Of a stretch of 64,000 nucleotides of DNA, positions 37,382 through 46,678 are shown piece after piece. A program made the position numbers and the translations under genes. A model generated the notes under the pieces. It ran no database searches. It worked only from the letters and a program-made list of their open reading frames with translations, and was not told the origin of the DNA. The stretch's first letter is position 1, and every line of letters begins with the position of its first letter. The stretch lies in NCBI GenBank assembly GCA_963797605.1, contig CAWCPX010000007.1, positions 119,515 to 183,514 of the forward strand, read 5' to 3'. This stretch comes from DASQPR01 sp963797605. GTDB taxonomy: Bacteria > Actinomycetota > Actinomycetes > Mycobacteriales > Micromonosporaceae.

Positions 37382-38374
37382 CTAGTTACCCGAACTCTCG
37401 ATCACGTGCGTCGGCGTCGCGTGCACCGCCGGGATCGAGCCGAGCCGACCGGCCTGGAAGTCGTCGAACGCGGCCATGACCTCGGCCTTCGTGTTCATCA
37501 CGAACGGGCCCATGAACGCGACCGGCTCCTTGATCGGACGCCCGCCGAGCAGCAGCACCTCGAGCTCCGGCGCCTTCGAGTCCTGGTGGGCGTCGGCGGA
37601 GATCGTCAGCGTGTCACCGGCCCCGAACGTCGCGAGCTGGCCCATCTGGAACGGCCGCCGCTCCGTGCCGACGGTGCCGCGGCCGGCGAGACCGTAGGCG
37701 AGCGCGTTGAAATCGGCCTGCCACGGGATCGTGAGCTGCGCGCCGGGGGAGAGCGTCGCGTGGATCATCGTGATCGGTGTGTAGGTCGAGCCCGGCCCCT
37801 GGAACCCGGCGATGTCACCGGCGATGACGCGCACGAGCGTGCCGCCGTCTTCCGTGGTGAGCAGCGCGGACTCGTTGGCGCGGAGGTCCTGGTAGCGCGG
37901 CGCGACGAACTTCTGCGCGCGCGGCAGGTTGACCCAGAGCTGGATGCCGTGGAAGAGGCCGCCACTCATGACGAGCGACTCGGGCGGCGTCTCGATGTGC
38001 AGGATGCCTCCACCGGCGGTCATCCACTGGGTGTCGCCGTTCGTGATCACGCCGCCGCCACCGTTGGAGTCCTGGTGGATGAAGGTGCCGTCCATGATGT
38101 AGGTAACCGTCTCGAAGCCGCGGTGCGGGTGCCACGGGGTGCCCTTCGGCTCCCCCGGCGCGTATTCGACCTCGCCCATCTGGTCCATGTGCACGAACGG
38201 GTCGAGGTCGGCCAGGTCGACGCCGGCGAACGCGCGGCGGACCGGGAAGCCCTCACCCTCGAAGCCGGACGGCGCGGTCGTCACCTTGCGCACCGGGCGC
38301 TGACGGGCGACTACCGGGTCGGGCGTGGCGATGCGGGGCAGCACGGTGATGTCGGAAACGGTGACGGCGGGCAT
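37382..38374 (-). CDS. Pirin family protein (cupin, putative quercetinase)
   Basis: Intact, about 330 residues from ATG 38374 preceded by GGAGGACA. The N-terminal cupin has the metal motif PWHPHRGFETVTYIMDG followed by HQDS and ILHIETPPE, giving the usual three His and one Glu ligands. The C-terminal half is the Pirin_C domain. Pirins act as metal-dependent regulators or quercetin dioxygenases; the function here is unknown. A divergent or upstream partner is not evident; the DUF4111 gene upstream is on the same strand, 71 nt away. Confidence 0.9.
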   Translation of the reverse strand: MPAVTVSDITVLPRIATPDPVVARQRPVRKVTTAPSGFEGEGFPVRRAFAGVDLADLDPFVHMDQMGEVEYAPGEPKGTPWHPHRGFETVTYIMDGTFIHQDSNGGGGVITNGDTQWMTAGGGILHIETPPESLVMSGGLFHGIQLWVNLPRAQKFVAPRYQDLRANESALLTTEDGGTLVRVIAGDIAGFQGPGSTYTPITMIHATLSPGAQLTIPWQADFNALAYGLAGRGTVGTERRPFQMGQLATFGAGDTLTISADAHQDSKAPELEVLLLGGRPIKEPVAFMGPFVMNTKAEVMAAFDDFQAGRLGSIPAVHATPTHVIESSGN

Positions 38375-38444
38375 GTTGTCCTCCTGAACAGAGCCTACGC
38401 GCCGCTGTAGCGCGCTCACCCACCTAAAGTACTTGACGGAGCAA

Positions 38445-39239
38445 CTAATTCCCAACCCGCCACGGTGGTACGGCCAGTGCCGCGTCGATCACGGCGTCCG
38501 TGAGATCGGCGGCGGCCCGGACGTCAGCGATCGTGGCCGACACCGTCTCGCCGGCCCGGAACCGGACACACCGATCGATGAGGTCCGCGTACGGCGGAAA
38601 CCGGACGGCGGCCCACGCCCCGGCCACGGTCTTCGAGGTGATCTCGCCGGTCGTGATCGTGTAAAGCAGCCGCGGTGGCCCGAGCACGCTCCATGCCAGC
38701 ATCTCCACGAACGTCAGCGGCATGTCGCCGTCGATGTCGGCGACCATCACACGGGCCTCGGCACCGTGACCGCGCCAATACGAGTCGAGGTTCCCGCGCA
38801 CCCAGGCATCGAGCCCGGCCGCGTCCGACGTGATGCCCAGCGACGCCGGTGTTTCGCCCCGCACGGTGACCGCGTAGTCCGCGACTTCGGCCCACGTGAC
38901 CGGGCTGAGTTGGGCGCACGGCGCGTCGGGGCGGAAGCTGTGTTCGAACGAATGTGGAGCGCGTTGCCGGGCGGCGGGCTGCGAGGAGAAGGCGTCAGCG
39001 GTCAGGTAGACCACGTCGACGTGCGGCGCGTCGGGCAACACGGCCTCGTGCACGTGCCGCAGCGCGGTCACGTCGGCCGGTGTCAGCTCGCGGGACAGGG
39101 TCGCGACACCGTCCACATCGCTGCGCCCGGCCCGGTAGTCGCCGAGCGCGATCGAGCCGGTGAGGTAGAAGCCGGTCAGGAGCCCGGGCGCGCCGTCATC
39201 GATCGCGCGCACGTAACGGTCGACGATCTCCGGAAGCAT
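38445..39239 (-). CDS. Nucleotidyltransferase with C-terminal DUF4111 (AadA-like)
   Basis: Intact, about 264 residues from ATG 39239. GFYLTGSIALGDYRAGRSDV followed by DGVATLSREL is a nucleotidyltransferase active site (GS...SDVDG). The C-terminal helical region resembles the DUF4111 domain of ANT(3'')/AadA aminoglycoside adenylyltransferases (LYTITTGEITSKTVAGAWA). Substrate unknown; it may confer low-level aminoglycoside or other modification, as inference only. It begins 11 nt after the SpoU methyltransferase stop, so the two are likely co-transcribed. Confidence 0.8.
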   Translation of the reverse strand: MLPEIVDRYVRAIDDGAPGLLTGFYLTGSIALGDYRAGRSDVDGVATLSRELTPADVTALRHVHEAVLPDAPHVDVVYLTADAFSSQPAARQRAPHSFEHSFRPDAPCAQLSPVTWAEVADYAVTVRGETPASLGITSDAAGLDAWVRGNLDSYWRGHGAEARVMVADIDGDMPLTFVEMLAWSVLGPPRLLYTITTGEITSKTVAGAWAAVRFPPYADLIDRCVRFRAGETVSATIADVRAAADLTDAVIDAALAVPPWRVGN

Positions 39240-39249
39240 TCGCGACAGG

Positions 39250-40071
39250 TTAGCTGCCGGACGCAAGTCGCCGTTGCCGCGACGCCTCGTAGAGCACGAC
39301 GGTCGCCGCGTTGGCCGCGTTCAGGGAGCTCGCGGTGCCGGTGATCGGGATGCGTACCGTTTCGTCGCACGCCTCTCGCCATGCCGCCGACAGCCCGGCC
39401 GTCTCGTTGCCGATCAGCAGGAACACCGGCCCGGTCAGGTCGGCATCGGCGATATCCACGTCGCCGTGTTCGTCGGTGGCGATCAGTCGCGGGCGGATCG
39501 GTGACACCGACAGCCACGCCAGCACCTCGCGATGCGACGGCACCCGCACGACCGGCAGCCCGAAAAGCGAGCCCGCGCTGGCGCGCACGGACTTCGGGTC
39601 GTAAGGATCCGCCGCATGCCCGGTGACCAGCACAGATGTTGCGCCGAAGGCGTCGGCTGACCGTACCAGTGTGCCGATGTTTCCGGGGTTGATCGGTCTG
39701 TCGAAGATGACGCCGAGCGTGCCGGCGGTCAGGGGGACCCGGGTCAGCGTGTCCGGCGGGGTCTCGACCACGGCGATCAACTCGGGGGTCTCGTCGGTCT
39801 TCTCGCCGAGTTCACGTAGCAGCGGGCCCGAGAGCGCGACGCGTTCGGTGCGGACATTGTCGAGCAGATCACGCGCCCACGCTGACAGGGCCCGGTCGGC
39901 GTCGAAGAGCAGCGCCCGCATCGGCCAGCCGGCCTGCGCCGCGAGCGTGATCGGGCGAACGCCCTGCACCAGAAATTCGCCGGCGCGGTGGCGTTTCGTG
40001 CGGTTGGTCAACAGCGACTGCCACTGTTGAAAGCGCGCGTTCGGGACGGAGATCCGGGTCGTGCCAGCCAC
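39250..40071 (-). CDS. SpoU/TrmH-family RNA 2'-O-methyltransferase
   Basis: Intact, about 273 residues from GTG 40071 (VAGTTRISVPNARFQQWQSL). SPOUT motifs: GVIFDRPINPGNIGTLVRSA (motif 1), LIGNETAGLS (motif 2) and IPITGTASSLNAANAATVVL (motif 3, knot). An N-terminal substrate-binding segment (RHRAGEFLVQGVRPITLA) is present as in TsnR-like enzymes. It may methylate 23S rRNA or tRNA; the target is not decided by sequence. A divergent oxidoreductase gene starts 79 nt away. Confidence 0.88.
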   Translation of the reverse strand: MAGTTRISVPNARFQQWQSLLTNRTKRHRAGEFLVQGVRPITLAAQAGWPMRALLFDADRALSAWARDLLDNVRTERVALSGPLLRELGEKTDETPELIAVVETPPDTLTRVPLTAGTLGVIFDRPINPGNIGTLVRSADAFGATSVLVTGHAADPYDPKSVRASAGSLFGLPVVRVPSHREVLAWLSVSPIRPRLIATDEHGDVDIADADLTGPVFLLIGNETAGLSAAWREACDETVRIPITGTASSLNAANAATVVLYEASRQRRLASGS

Positions 40072-40150
40072 ATGATCTCCCTTTGTCGCCGGGCCCCCTC
40101 TATCGTGTCGCAGTAGACCGTAGCCGAACCCCGATGAGGAAGTTGCCGCA

Positions 40151-41161
40151 ATGACGCCGCACACCGCGCATGAGATCCGCCTGCTGACCCGCCCCGACGG
40201 CTGGCCGAGGCCCGACAACTTCGAGTTCATCGAGGTCGCGGTGCCCGAGCCGGGCCCGGGTCAGGTGCTGGTCCGCAACACCTACATGTCGGTCGACCCC
40301 TACATGCGCGGCCGGATGAACGACGTGCCGAGCTACGTGCCCCCCTTCCAGATCGGGAAGGTCCTCGACGGCGGTGCTCTCGGCGAGGTGATCGAGTCGA
40401 ACAGCGAGAAGATCAAGGTCGGAGACACGGTTCTCCACGGGTACGGCTGGCGCGACCTGGCCGTGGTCACCGATCGGCACTGCACCGTCGTGGATCCGGC
40501 TGCCGTCCCGTCCGTATCGATCTACCTCGGCGCGCTCGGCATGCCCGGGCTGACCGCCTACGTCGGTCTGCTCGATATCGCCGAGATGCGGGAAGGTGAC
40601 ACCGTGTTCGTCTCCGGGGCGGCCGGCGCGGTGGGCAGCATGGTCGGGCAGATCGCGCGGCTGCGGGGCGCCGGTCGGGTCATCGGCAGCGCCGGATCGC
40701 CGGAGAAGGTGGCCTACCTGACCGAGAAGCTCGGCTTCGACGCGGCCTTCTCCTACCGTGACGGCGCTGTACGGCACTCGCTCCGGGACGCGGCCCCGGA
40801 CGGCATCGACGTCTACTTCGACAACGTCGGCGGCGATCACCTGACGGCGGCGATCGGGGCGTTCAAGCGCGACGGCCGGGCGGCGATCTGCGGCATGATC
40901 GACCAGTACAACGCGACCGAGCCGGTGCCGGGCCCGCACAACATGGCGCTCATCATCGGCAAGCGGCTCACGCTGAAGGGTTTCATCGTCAGCGATCACC
41001 AGGCGCGCATGGCCGATTTCGTGGCCGAGGCGTCCGGCTGGCTCCGCGACGGCAAGCTGGTCTGCGACGAGACCATTGTGGACGGCTTGGCAAACGCGCC
41101 GGACGCGTTCATCGGTATGCTCAAGGGCCACAACATCGGCAAGATGGTCGTGCGGCTGTAA
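40151..41161 (+). CDS. NADP-dependent medium-chain oxidoreductase (leukotriene B4 dehydrogenase/CurA type)
   Basis: Intact, 336 residues. Zinc-free MDR protein: VRNTYMSVDPYMRGRMND is the diagnostic N-terminal segment of the prostaglandin reductase/CurA group. The Rossmann motif is GDTVFVSGAAGAVGSMVGQI near residue 150. IDVYFDNVGGDHL and FIVSDHQARM follow. It probably reduces alpha,beta-unsaturated carbonyls using NADPH. It is followed by about 430 bp without genes. Confidence 0.92.
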   Translation: MTPHTAHEIRLLTRPDGWPRPDNFEFIEVAVPEPGPGQVLVRNTYMSVDPYMRGRMNDVPSYVPPFQIGKVLDGGALGEVIESNSEKIKVGDTVLHGYGWRDLAVVTDRHCTVVDPAAVPSVSIYLGALGMPGLTAYVGLLDIAEMREGDTVFVSGAAGAVGSMVGQIARLRGAGRVIGSAGSPEKVAYLTEKLGFDAAFSYRDGAVRHSLRDAAPDGIDVYFDNVGGDHLTAAIGAFKRDGRAAICGMIDQYNATEPVPGPHNMALIIGKRLTLKGFIVSDHQARMADFVAEASGWLRDGKLVCDETIVDGLANAPDAFIGMLKGHNIGKMVVRL

Positions 41162-41588
41162 TCGCCTCGGGCCGGCTCGGCGTGATGGCGGCCGTCGCGG
41201 CGAGCGGTCTGGGCGGCGGCGCATTCCGCCGTGGCCCTGGCCGGCGACTGCATCCGGACAGTGGCTTCACGTCGGCCGGCATACGTTCTGTCGGGTGCTA
41301 TCGCTCTGCTGCCTTCGGAGGTAGCAGGGCGATAGCGCCGTCAACGAGGTGCCGTCTTCAAGGCCGGCGCGAGCACACCGCCAGAACGGTCGCTCTGCTA
41401 TCGCGCGCGGTAGCAGAGCGATAGCACCCGCACGTCGATGCTTCCGCGGATCGGGGACGGCGCCGGCTACATCGATAGCGACCTAACGGGCCAGGCGCCC
41501 GTCGCATCGACGCGCGTCGCCCGGACGGATCGCTTATTCGCGGGTTCGACCGATTCGGTGGCTCGGCGTCGCTGCCTATGATCCGTGC
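41162..41588. other. Gene-free gap holding inverted-repeat element C
   Basis: Apart from the palindromic element at 41294-41428, no gene or RNA is evident. The last 100 bp before the FHA-ABC gene probably hold its promoter, but I cannot name boxes with confidence. Confidence 0.6.
41294..41428. repeat. Inverted-repeat element C with nested hairpins
   Basis: Outer ends GGTGCTATCGCTCTGCTGCC (41294-41313) and GGTAGCAGAGCGATAGCACC (41409-41428) are complementary with one mismatch. Each end also forms its own hairpin: 41294-41313 pairs with 41320-41339 around a 6-nt loop, and CGCTCTGCTA (41391-41400) with TAGCAGAGCG (41411-41420). The core CGCTCTGCTA resembles the TGCTCTGCTC of elements A and B. 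Confidence 0.75.
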
Positions 41589-44153
41589 GTGGCCGCAGCT
41601 GAACCTCTTCGTGTGACGACCCGATCCGGCGCGTCAAGCTTCGACCCGGAAACGCCAGTGGTGATCGGGCGTGACTCGTCGGTCAGCGTCCACATCGCGC
41701 ACGAGAAGGTGTCGCGCCAGCATCTGACGGTGCGGTTCGAAGAAGGCACCGGCTGGATCGCGACCGACAAGAGTTCCAACGGCACCTTCCGGGACGGCGC
41801 TCGCGTCGGCCGTGTCGTCGTCGACGGGTCGGTCGTGCTGATGCTCGGCAACCCGGACGACGGCGAACGGGTCGAACTCGCGGTCGGTCCGGTGCCAGCG
41901 CAACGAAAGCCGTCCGGCTCCGCGAAGTCGTCGGGCTCCGCGAAGTCGCCGGACTCCGGAACGCCGTCCGATCCCGCGAAGCCGGCCGATGCCGGCCGCC
42001 CGATCGGGACGTCGGCCTCGCCGTCCGCCTCGACCGTGCATCCGGTGTTGCCGACCGTGAAGCCGGTTGCGCCTGTCCAGCCCGGACCGGGTCCGGCCGC
42101 CGGTCAACTGCTCGGCGCGTTCAGCATGGTGCACCAAACCGGCAAGCGCACCACGATCGGCCGCCACTCCGACAACGACATCGTGGTCGCGGACCTGCTC
42201 GCCTCCCGGCATCATGCGGCGCTCACCGGCACCGACGGACAGTGGTTCATCGAAGACCTCGGCAGCTTCAACGGCACCTTCGTCAACGGCGTCCGCATCA
42301 GCAAACGCACCCCCGTCACGGACGGTGCCGTCATCAGCGTCGCCCACCACCTGTTCTTCCTGAGCCAGGGCCGACTCGAGGAATATCTCGACGACGGCCG
42401 CGTCAACCTGACCGCGCTCAACCTGACCGTCACCGCTGGCAAGCAGCGGCTGCTCGACGACATCAGCTTCACGCTCGACCGCAACTCCCTGCTCGCGATC
42501 CTCGGCCCGACCGGCGCCGGCAAGTCGACCGTGATGCGCGTGCTTACCGGCACGCAGGCGCCCAATTCCGGATCGGTGCTCTACAACGGTCGCAACCTCT
42601 ACTCGGCGTACGACGAGCTGCGCTACCGCATCGGTTACGTACCGCAGGACGACATCCTGCACAACCAGCTTCCGGTCCGCCGGGCCCTGCATTACGCCGC
42701 TCAGCTCCGGTTTCCGCCCGATGTCACGAACGCCGAACGAGACCAGCGCATCGAGGAGGTCATGGCCGAACTCGGGCTCACCTCCCGGGCCGATCTCGCG
42801 GTCAGCAAGCTCTCCGGCGGGCAGCGAAAACGTACAAGTGTGGCCCTGGAGTTGTTGACCCGGCCGTCGCTGCTGTCCCTCGACGAGCCGACGTCGGGCC
42901 TCGATCCGGGCTACGAACGGCAGGTCATGACGCTGCTGCGGGATCTTGCCCGGGCCGGTCGCACCGTCATCACGGTCACGCACAACACCGAGAGTCTCGA
43001 TCTCTGCGACCGACTGCTGTTCCTTGCGCCGGGCGGGCAGGTCGCCTACTACGGGCCGCCGGCCGAGGCTCGTGAGCACTTCGGCACCGATCACTATCCC
43101 GAGGTCTTCACGCAGCTCGAAGAGGGCGCGTCCGGGCCGGGCGAAAGCGGCCTACACGGCGTCCCCGAAGGCGGAGAAATACCTCGAGCAGCCGTTGCGC
43201 CGGCAGTTGGAAACGGGTCAGCTGCAGCTTCCGCCGTCTCGGCCGGCGCGGGTCACGCCACGGGTGCCGAGCCCGGCCCGCCAGCTCGCGACGCTGACGA
43301 AGCGGTACGCCGACATCATCGTCAGCGACACGCGGAACACGTTGCTGCTGCTCGTCCAGGCGCCGATCCTGGGCCTGCTGATGCTGCTGGCGCTCGGCAG
43401 CGACGGCCTGCGCCCGGGAGTGAGCGCCTCCGGCGGCGGCACGGTGCTGCTCGCGCTCGTGCTCGGAGCGACCTACCTCGGTGCCGGCAACGCGGTCCGC
43501 GAGATCGTCAAGGAACGCCCGATCCTGTCCCGTGAACGGGCGGCCGGCCTGTCTCCGGGCGCCTACCTGTGGTCGAAAGCGATCGTGCTGGGCCTGCTCA
43601 CGATCGTGCAGGCGGTGATCCTGGTGCTGCTCGGCACCGCGCGCCAGGGCGGTCCGACCACCGGCGCGCTGCTTACGCTCCGGCAAGGTCGAGTTGATCG
43701 TGGTCGCGGCCGGCACCGGCCTGGCCGCGATGGCGCTCGGCGCTGCTGATCTCCGCGCTCGTCTCGAACCCGGACAAGGCGCTGACGGTCCTGCCGGTCG
43801 TGCTGCTGGCGCAGTTCCTGCTGTCCGGCGCCTTCTTCAACGTCGCGAACTCGCCGGTGCTGCAGCCGCTCAGCTACGTCACGAGCGCCCGGTGGGGTTT
43901 CGCGGCGGCCGCGTCAACGGCCGATCTGCAGTCGCTCGCGCCCCGCAGTTGTGGCACCTCCGCCGGCGGGCGCGTCGACGGCCGGAAGGTGCGCAAGACG
44001 TCGCCGAGTGATCCGTCGTGCGATCCCTTCCGCGGGCACACCTCGGGGCGGTGGCTCTTCGACATGCTGATGGTGCTGCTGTTGACGGTCCTGCCGTTGC
44101 TCGGCGCGACTGTCCTGGTGCGGCGGGTCGGTCGCCCGATGCGCAAGACGTAG
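41589..44153 (+). CDS. ABC transporter with two N-terminal FHA domains, Rv1747-like (about three frameshifts)
   Basis: GTG 41589. FHA-1 at residues 20-95 (VIGRDSSVSVHIAHEKVSRQ, SSNGTFRDG); a Pro/Ser-rich linker; FHA-2 at about 175-260 (TIGRHSDNDIVVADLLASRH, GSFNGTFVNGV). ABC ATPase from about 280: Walker A LGPTGAGKST, signature KLSGGQRKR, Walker B LLSLDEPTSGLDP. After indels near 43140, 43680 and 43742, a C-terminal ABC2-type membrane domain with about six helices. In M. tuberculosis Rv1747 is phosphorylated by PknF and exports lipo-oligosaccharides. It faces a kinase-phosphatase operon here. Corrected length is about 855 residues. Confidence 0.93.
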
Positions 44154-44466
44154 CGCGTCGTCCTTCGCCTGTTCGCGTCTTCGCCCCCTCGATCCGTCAC
44201 GGAACGTGATATTTCTGATCGCCGGCATGTGGGTGCTGAGTAGCTTTGCTCTGCTCACATATAGGCATCAGGCACGGAGGGTCATAGCCCGCGATGGCCT
44301 TCGGCGCGGGCCGCAATCAACGTTCAGGCTGTTCAGGCCACATGATGCCTATGGGTGAGCAGAGCAAAGCGCGGTGAGACCATCATGTCGCGGATCGCGC
44401 ACACGCACGCTCAGTAATCGCCGACCTGCGTCACTCAAGGTAACTGGGCGCGGCACGCCGTTGACG
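44154..44466. other. Gap between convergent FHA-ABC and kinase genes, holding element B
   Basis: About 310 bp. Only the inverted-repeat element at 44243-44370 is recognised; the remaining 90 bp on each side show no gene. Confidence 0.65.
44243..44370. repeat. Inverted-repeat element B (relative of the element at 14210)
   Basis: A 28-bp left arm, starting GCTTTGCTCTGCTCAC and ending ATAGGCATCA (44243-44270), pairs at 26 of 28 positions with the right arm 44343-44370, ending GTGAGCAGAGCAAAGC. The central 72 bp contain a further GC-rich hairpin region (GCCCGCGATGGCC...GGGCC). The end sequence is shared with element A. It sits between convergent genes, as element A does. Confidence 0.85.
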
Positions 44467-45819
44467 TCAAGGCATCACGACGTCGCCGCGCGTCGCGCCG
44501 AAATCGATCATCGCGGTACGCAACGCGAACGCCTGCCCCGGCGCGACCAGCTTCGGAGCGTCGTCGGCAGGGTGCGCGATCCAGGTCACCGTGGAGCGGT
44601 TGCGCAACACGAGGCCGGCGCGCGGATGCGTCTCGATCTGGGCGACGGACGTGTCGTAGTCGCGGTCGTTCATGACGTGGTGGCTGCACAGCGTCGCGCC
44701 GGGAATCAGCAGCACCGGATGCCCCGGCGTCGTGAGCAGTGCGCGCCGAGGCGTCCGCAGCCGGAGCTGTGCCACCGGCTTAGGTGTGTTGCCGCAGCTC
44801 CAACAGGCCTTGTGCGGGTGCTCCGGGTCGTGCACGAGCGCCGCGGCGCATGTCGGGCACACCTGGCAGAGGTCGCTGAGCTGGAGTAACGCGTCCCGCC
44901 ATGTGCTCGCCAACACTCGGGAGGACAGGGTCGCATCGGTCAGCCCGATCGTGAACGCCTGCGTGAACAGCCGGTGCAGGAACTCCGGGTAGATCGGCCA
45001 CCAGGTCGCGGGACCGTGGCCGTCGACGGCGGGGTTGGAGTGGTCGGTCGGGCTGAAAATGAACACCGGTTTGGTGCCGTAATGCTCGACCGCCAGTTGA
45101 TCGTCGGGTTTCCGGCGCCCATCCGACCAGGTGTACGCGGCCTCCAGCAGGCTGCCCTCCAGCGGGTGCCCGTGCATGAAGAGGTAGAAGAGCAGGACTG
45201 CGAGCGAATGCAAGTCGGTGATCGTGGACGGCTTGCGCTCGCGCCGGATCACCTCGGGCGCCATGAATCTGGGCACGCCCCAGACGGCCGCGTGGCCGTC
45301 GTCGAGCCCGACGTTGTCGTTGTCGATGATCGCGACGTCACCGCGCAGCGGATCGACCCAGAGGTTGCTGAAGTTGATGTCGCGATAGCAGAGTCCGCTC
45401 GCGTGCAGCGCGCCGAACGCTTCCGCGAGTTTCCGGCCGATCTTCGCCTTCGTTTGCAGACCCGGCGGCCGGGCATCGTTGATGACATGGGCGAACGAGG
45501 CGAAGCGCGCGTCCAGCCACGGCATCACGTAGCCGAATCCCGCCGTCCCCCGCGCGGTTACGGTGTCAAGCGGGAACAGGAAGGCCTCGTGCGGGCAGCG
45601 GCGCCCGGCGAGCTGGCTGATGGCGAGGCGTTGCGCGGGCGTGTCGGTGCTCTGCCGGTACCACTTGACCGCGAGCGGTGCCCCGGTGCGCAGCAGCACC
45701 CGATGTACGACGCCCTGACCGCCCTCGCCGACGCGTTCGGCGACCTGCAGCGGCTCGCCCGTACGTTCCATGTAGAGCGTGTCGCCGGCCTCGGGCAACT
45801 CTTTCGCGACCTGTCTCAT
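44467..45819 (-). CDS. TerY-P-triad protein kinase with C-terminal zinc ribbon
   Basis: Intact, 450 residues. Kinase domain at about 20-290: glycine-rich loop RVGEGGQGVVHRV, ATP lysine in APLAVKWYRQ, catalytic loop YRDINFSNLWVD, metal loop IIDNDNVG in place of DFG, and FMAPEVIRRE in place of APE. The catalytic-loop Lys of canonical HRDxKxxN is Asn here. A zinc ribbon follows (CPTCAAAL...CWSCGN, about 330-355), then a C-terminal beta-rich domain. This architecture is known from TerY-P triads (vWA, PP2C, kinase). The start overlaps the PP2C stop by 4 nt. Confidence 0.9.
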   Translation of the reverse strand: MRQVAKELPEAGDTLYMERTGEPLQVAERVGEGGQGVVHRVLLRTGAPLAVKWYRQSTDTPAQRLAISQLAGRRCPHEAFLFPLDTVTARGTAGFGYVMPWLDARFASFAHVINDARPPGLQTKAKIGRKLAEAFGALHASGLCYRDINFSNLWVDPLRGDVAIIDNDNVGLDDGHAAVWGVPRFMAPEVIRRERKPSTITDLHSLAVLLFYLFMHGHPLEGSLLEAAYTWSDGRRKPDDQLAVEHYGTKPVFIFSPTDHSNPAVDGHGPATWWPIYPEFLHRLFTQAFTIGLTDATLSSRVLASTWRDALLQLSDLCQVCPTCAAALVHDPEHPHKACWSCGNTPKPVAQLRLRTPRRALLTTPGHPVLLIPGATLCSHHVMNDRDYDTSVAQIETHPRAGLVLRNRSTVTWIAHPADDAPKLVAPGQAFALRTAMIDFGATRGDVVMP

Positions 45820-46673
45820 GCCGATCCTCCGCCGGCGAACATGAGCGCGACCGTGACATCGTCGCCGCTGCCGTCCGACGACGCGCAGGCGGTGACCCAG
45901 GCCGGGAGCGCGTCCGCGATCCAGTCGAGACCACGTGTCGTCACCAGATCGCGGAGATCGGTGGCGAACGTCGCTTCCCAGTCGTCGCGGACCTGCGCGT
46001 TGCCGAAACCGTCGGTCGCGAGCACCACGGCCACGATCTGGGTGTCGGCCAACGGAATCGCGCCGAATCGCATCGAGTCGAACGCGTCCGGCTGGCAGAG
46101 GCTCGTCGTGCGGGCGCCGTCGAGTCGCGGATCCGCCGGCACCAGCGGGATCGCGGCACCTCCGGCCGTCACGGCGAACGCGTCCCCGTCACCGATCTGC
46201 GCGCACAACAGCCAGTCCGTGGTGGCCAGCGCGACGATGATGGTCGCTCCGTACGCGTAAATCCGGTCTTCCATCGTGGCGGCGCTGCTGAGCCCAGCTG
46301 CGGCGAGCTCCACCGTGGACGGTGGGTCGGCCACGATGTCCGCTTCGACGGCGCGCCGCCAGAGCGAAACCAATTCCGGCCCCACGCGGGTACGAAACAC
46401 GTCCACGATGTCGCTCGCGGCCGTGGTCGCGGCCACCTCCGCGAGATCGGCCGCGATCCCTACCGCGAACTCGGCACCCCGAGCGCTCCGGAAGTGGCGC
46501 GCGTGACCGTGCCCATCGGCGACAGCGACGGCCAGCGCCGGTGTGAACTCCGAGTGGCCCGCCGCCGGGCGAACCGCGCACGCGTCCTCGTAGGCGAGCC
46601 CGCTCCGGACGTGGTGAGCACCGACCGCGCCGGCGACGATCGCGCGCCAACCCCGTGTCTGATCCGCGGCCAT
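45816..46673 (-). CDS. PP2C-family serine/threonine phosphatase of the triad
   Basis: Intact, about 285 residues from ATG 46673 (MAADQTRGWRAIVAGAVGAH). PP2C metal motifs are visible: AVAVADGHGHARHFRSARGA (DGHG), VVLATDGFGNAQVRDDW, and the C-terminal SGDDVTVALMFAG. AQIGDGDAFAVTAGG corresponds to the G-D-G motif. It would dephosphorylate targets of the adjacent kinase. It starts 6 nt after the TerY stop and overlaps the kinase start. Confidence 0.92.
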   Translation of the reverse strand: MAADQTRGWRAIVAGAVGAHHVRSGLAYEDACAVRPAAGHSEFTPALAVAVADGHGHARHFRSARGAEFAVGIAADLAEVAATTAASDIVDVFRTRVGPELVSLWRRAVEADIVADPPSTVELAAAGLSSAATMEDRIYAYGATIIVALATTDWLLCAQIGDGDAFAVTAGGAAIPLVPADPRLDGARTTSLCQPDAFDSMRFGAIPLADTQIVAVVLATDGFGNAQVRDDWEATFATDLRDLVTTRGLDWIADALPAWVTACASSDGSGDDVTVALMFAGGGSA

Positions 46674-46678
46674 GACGG

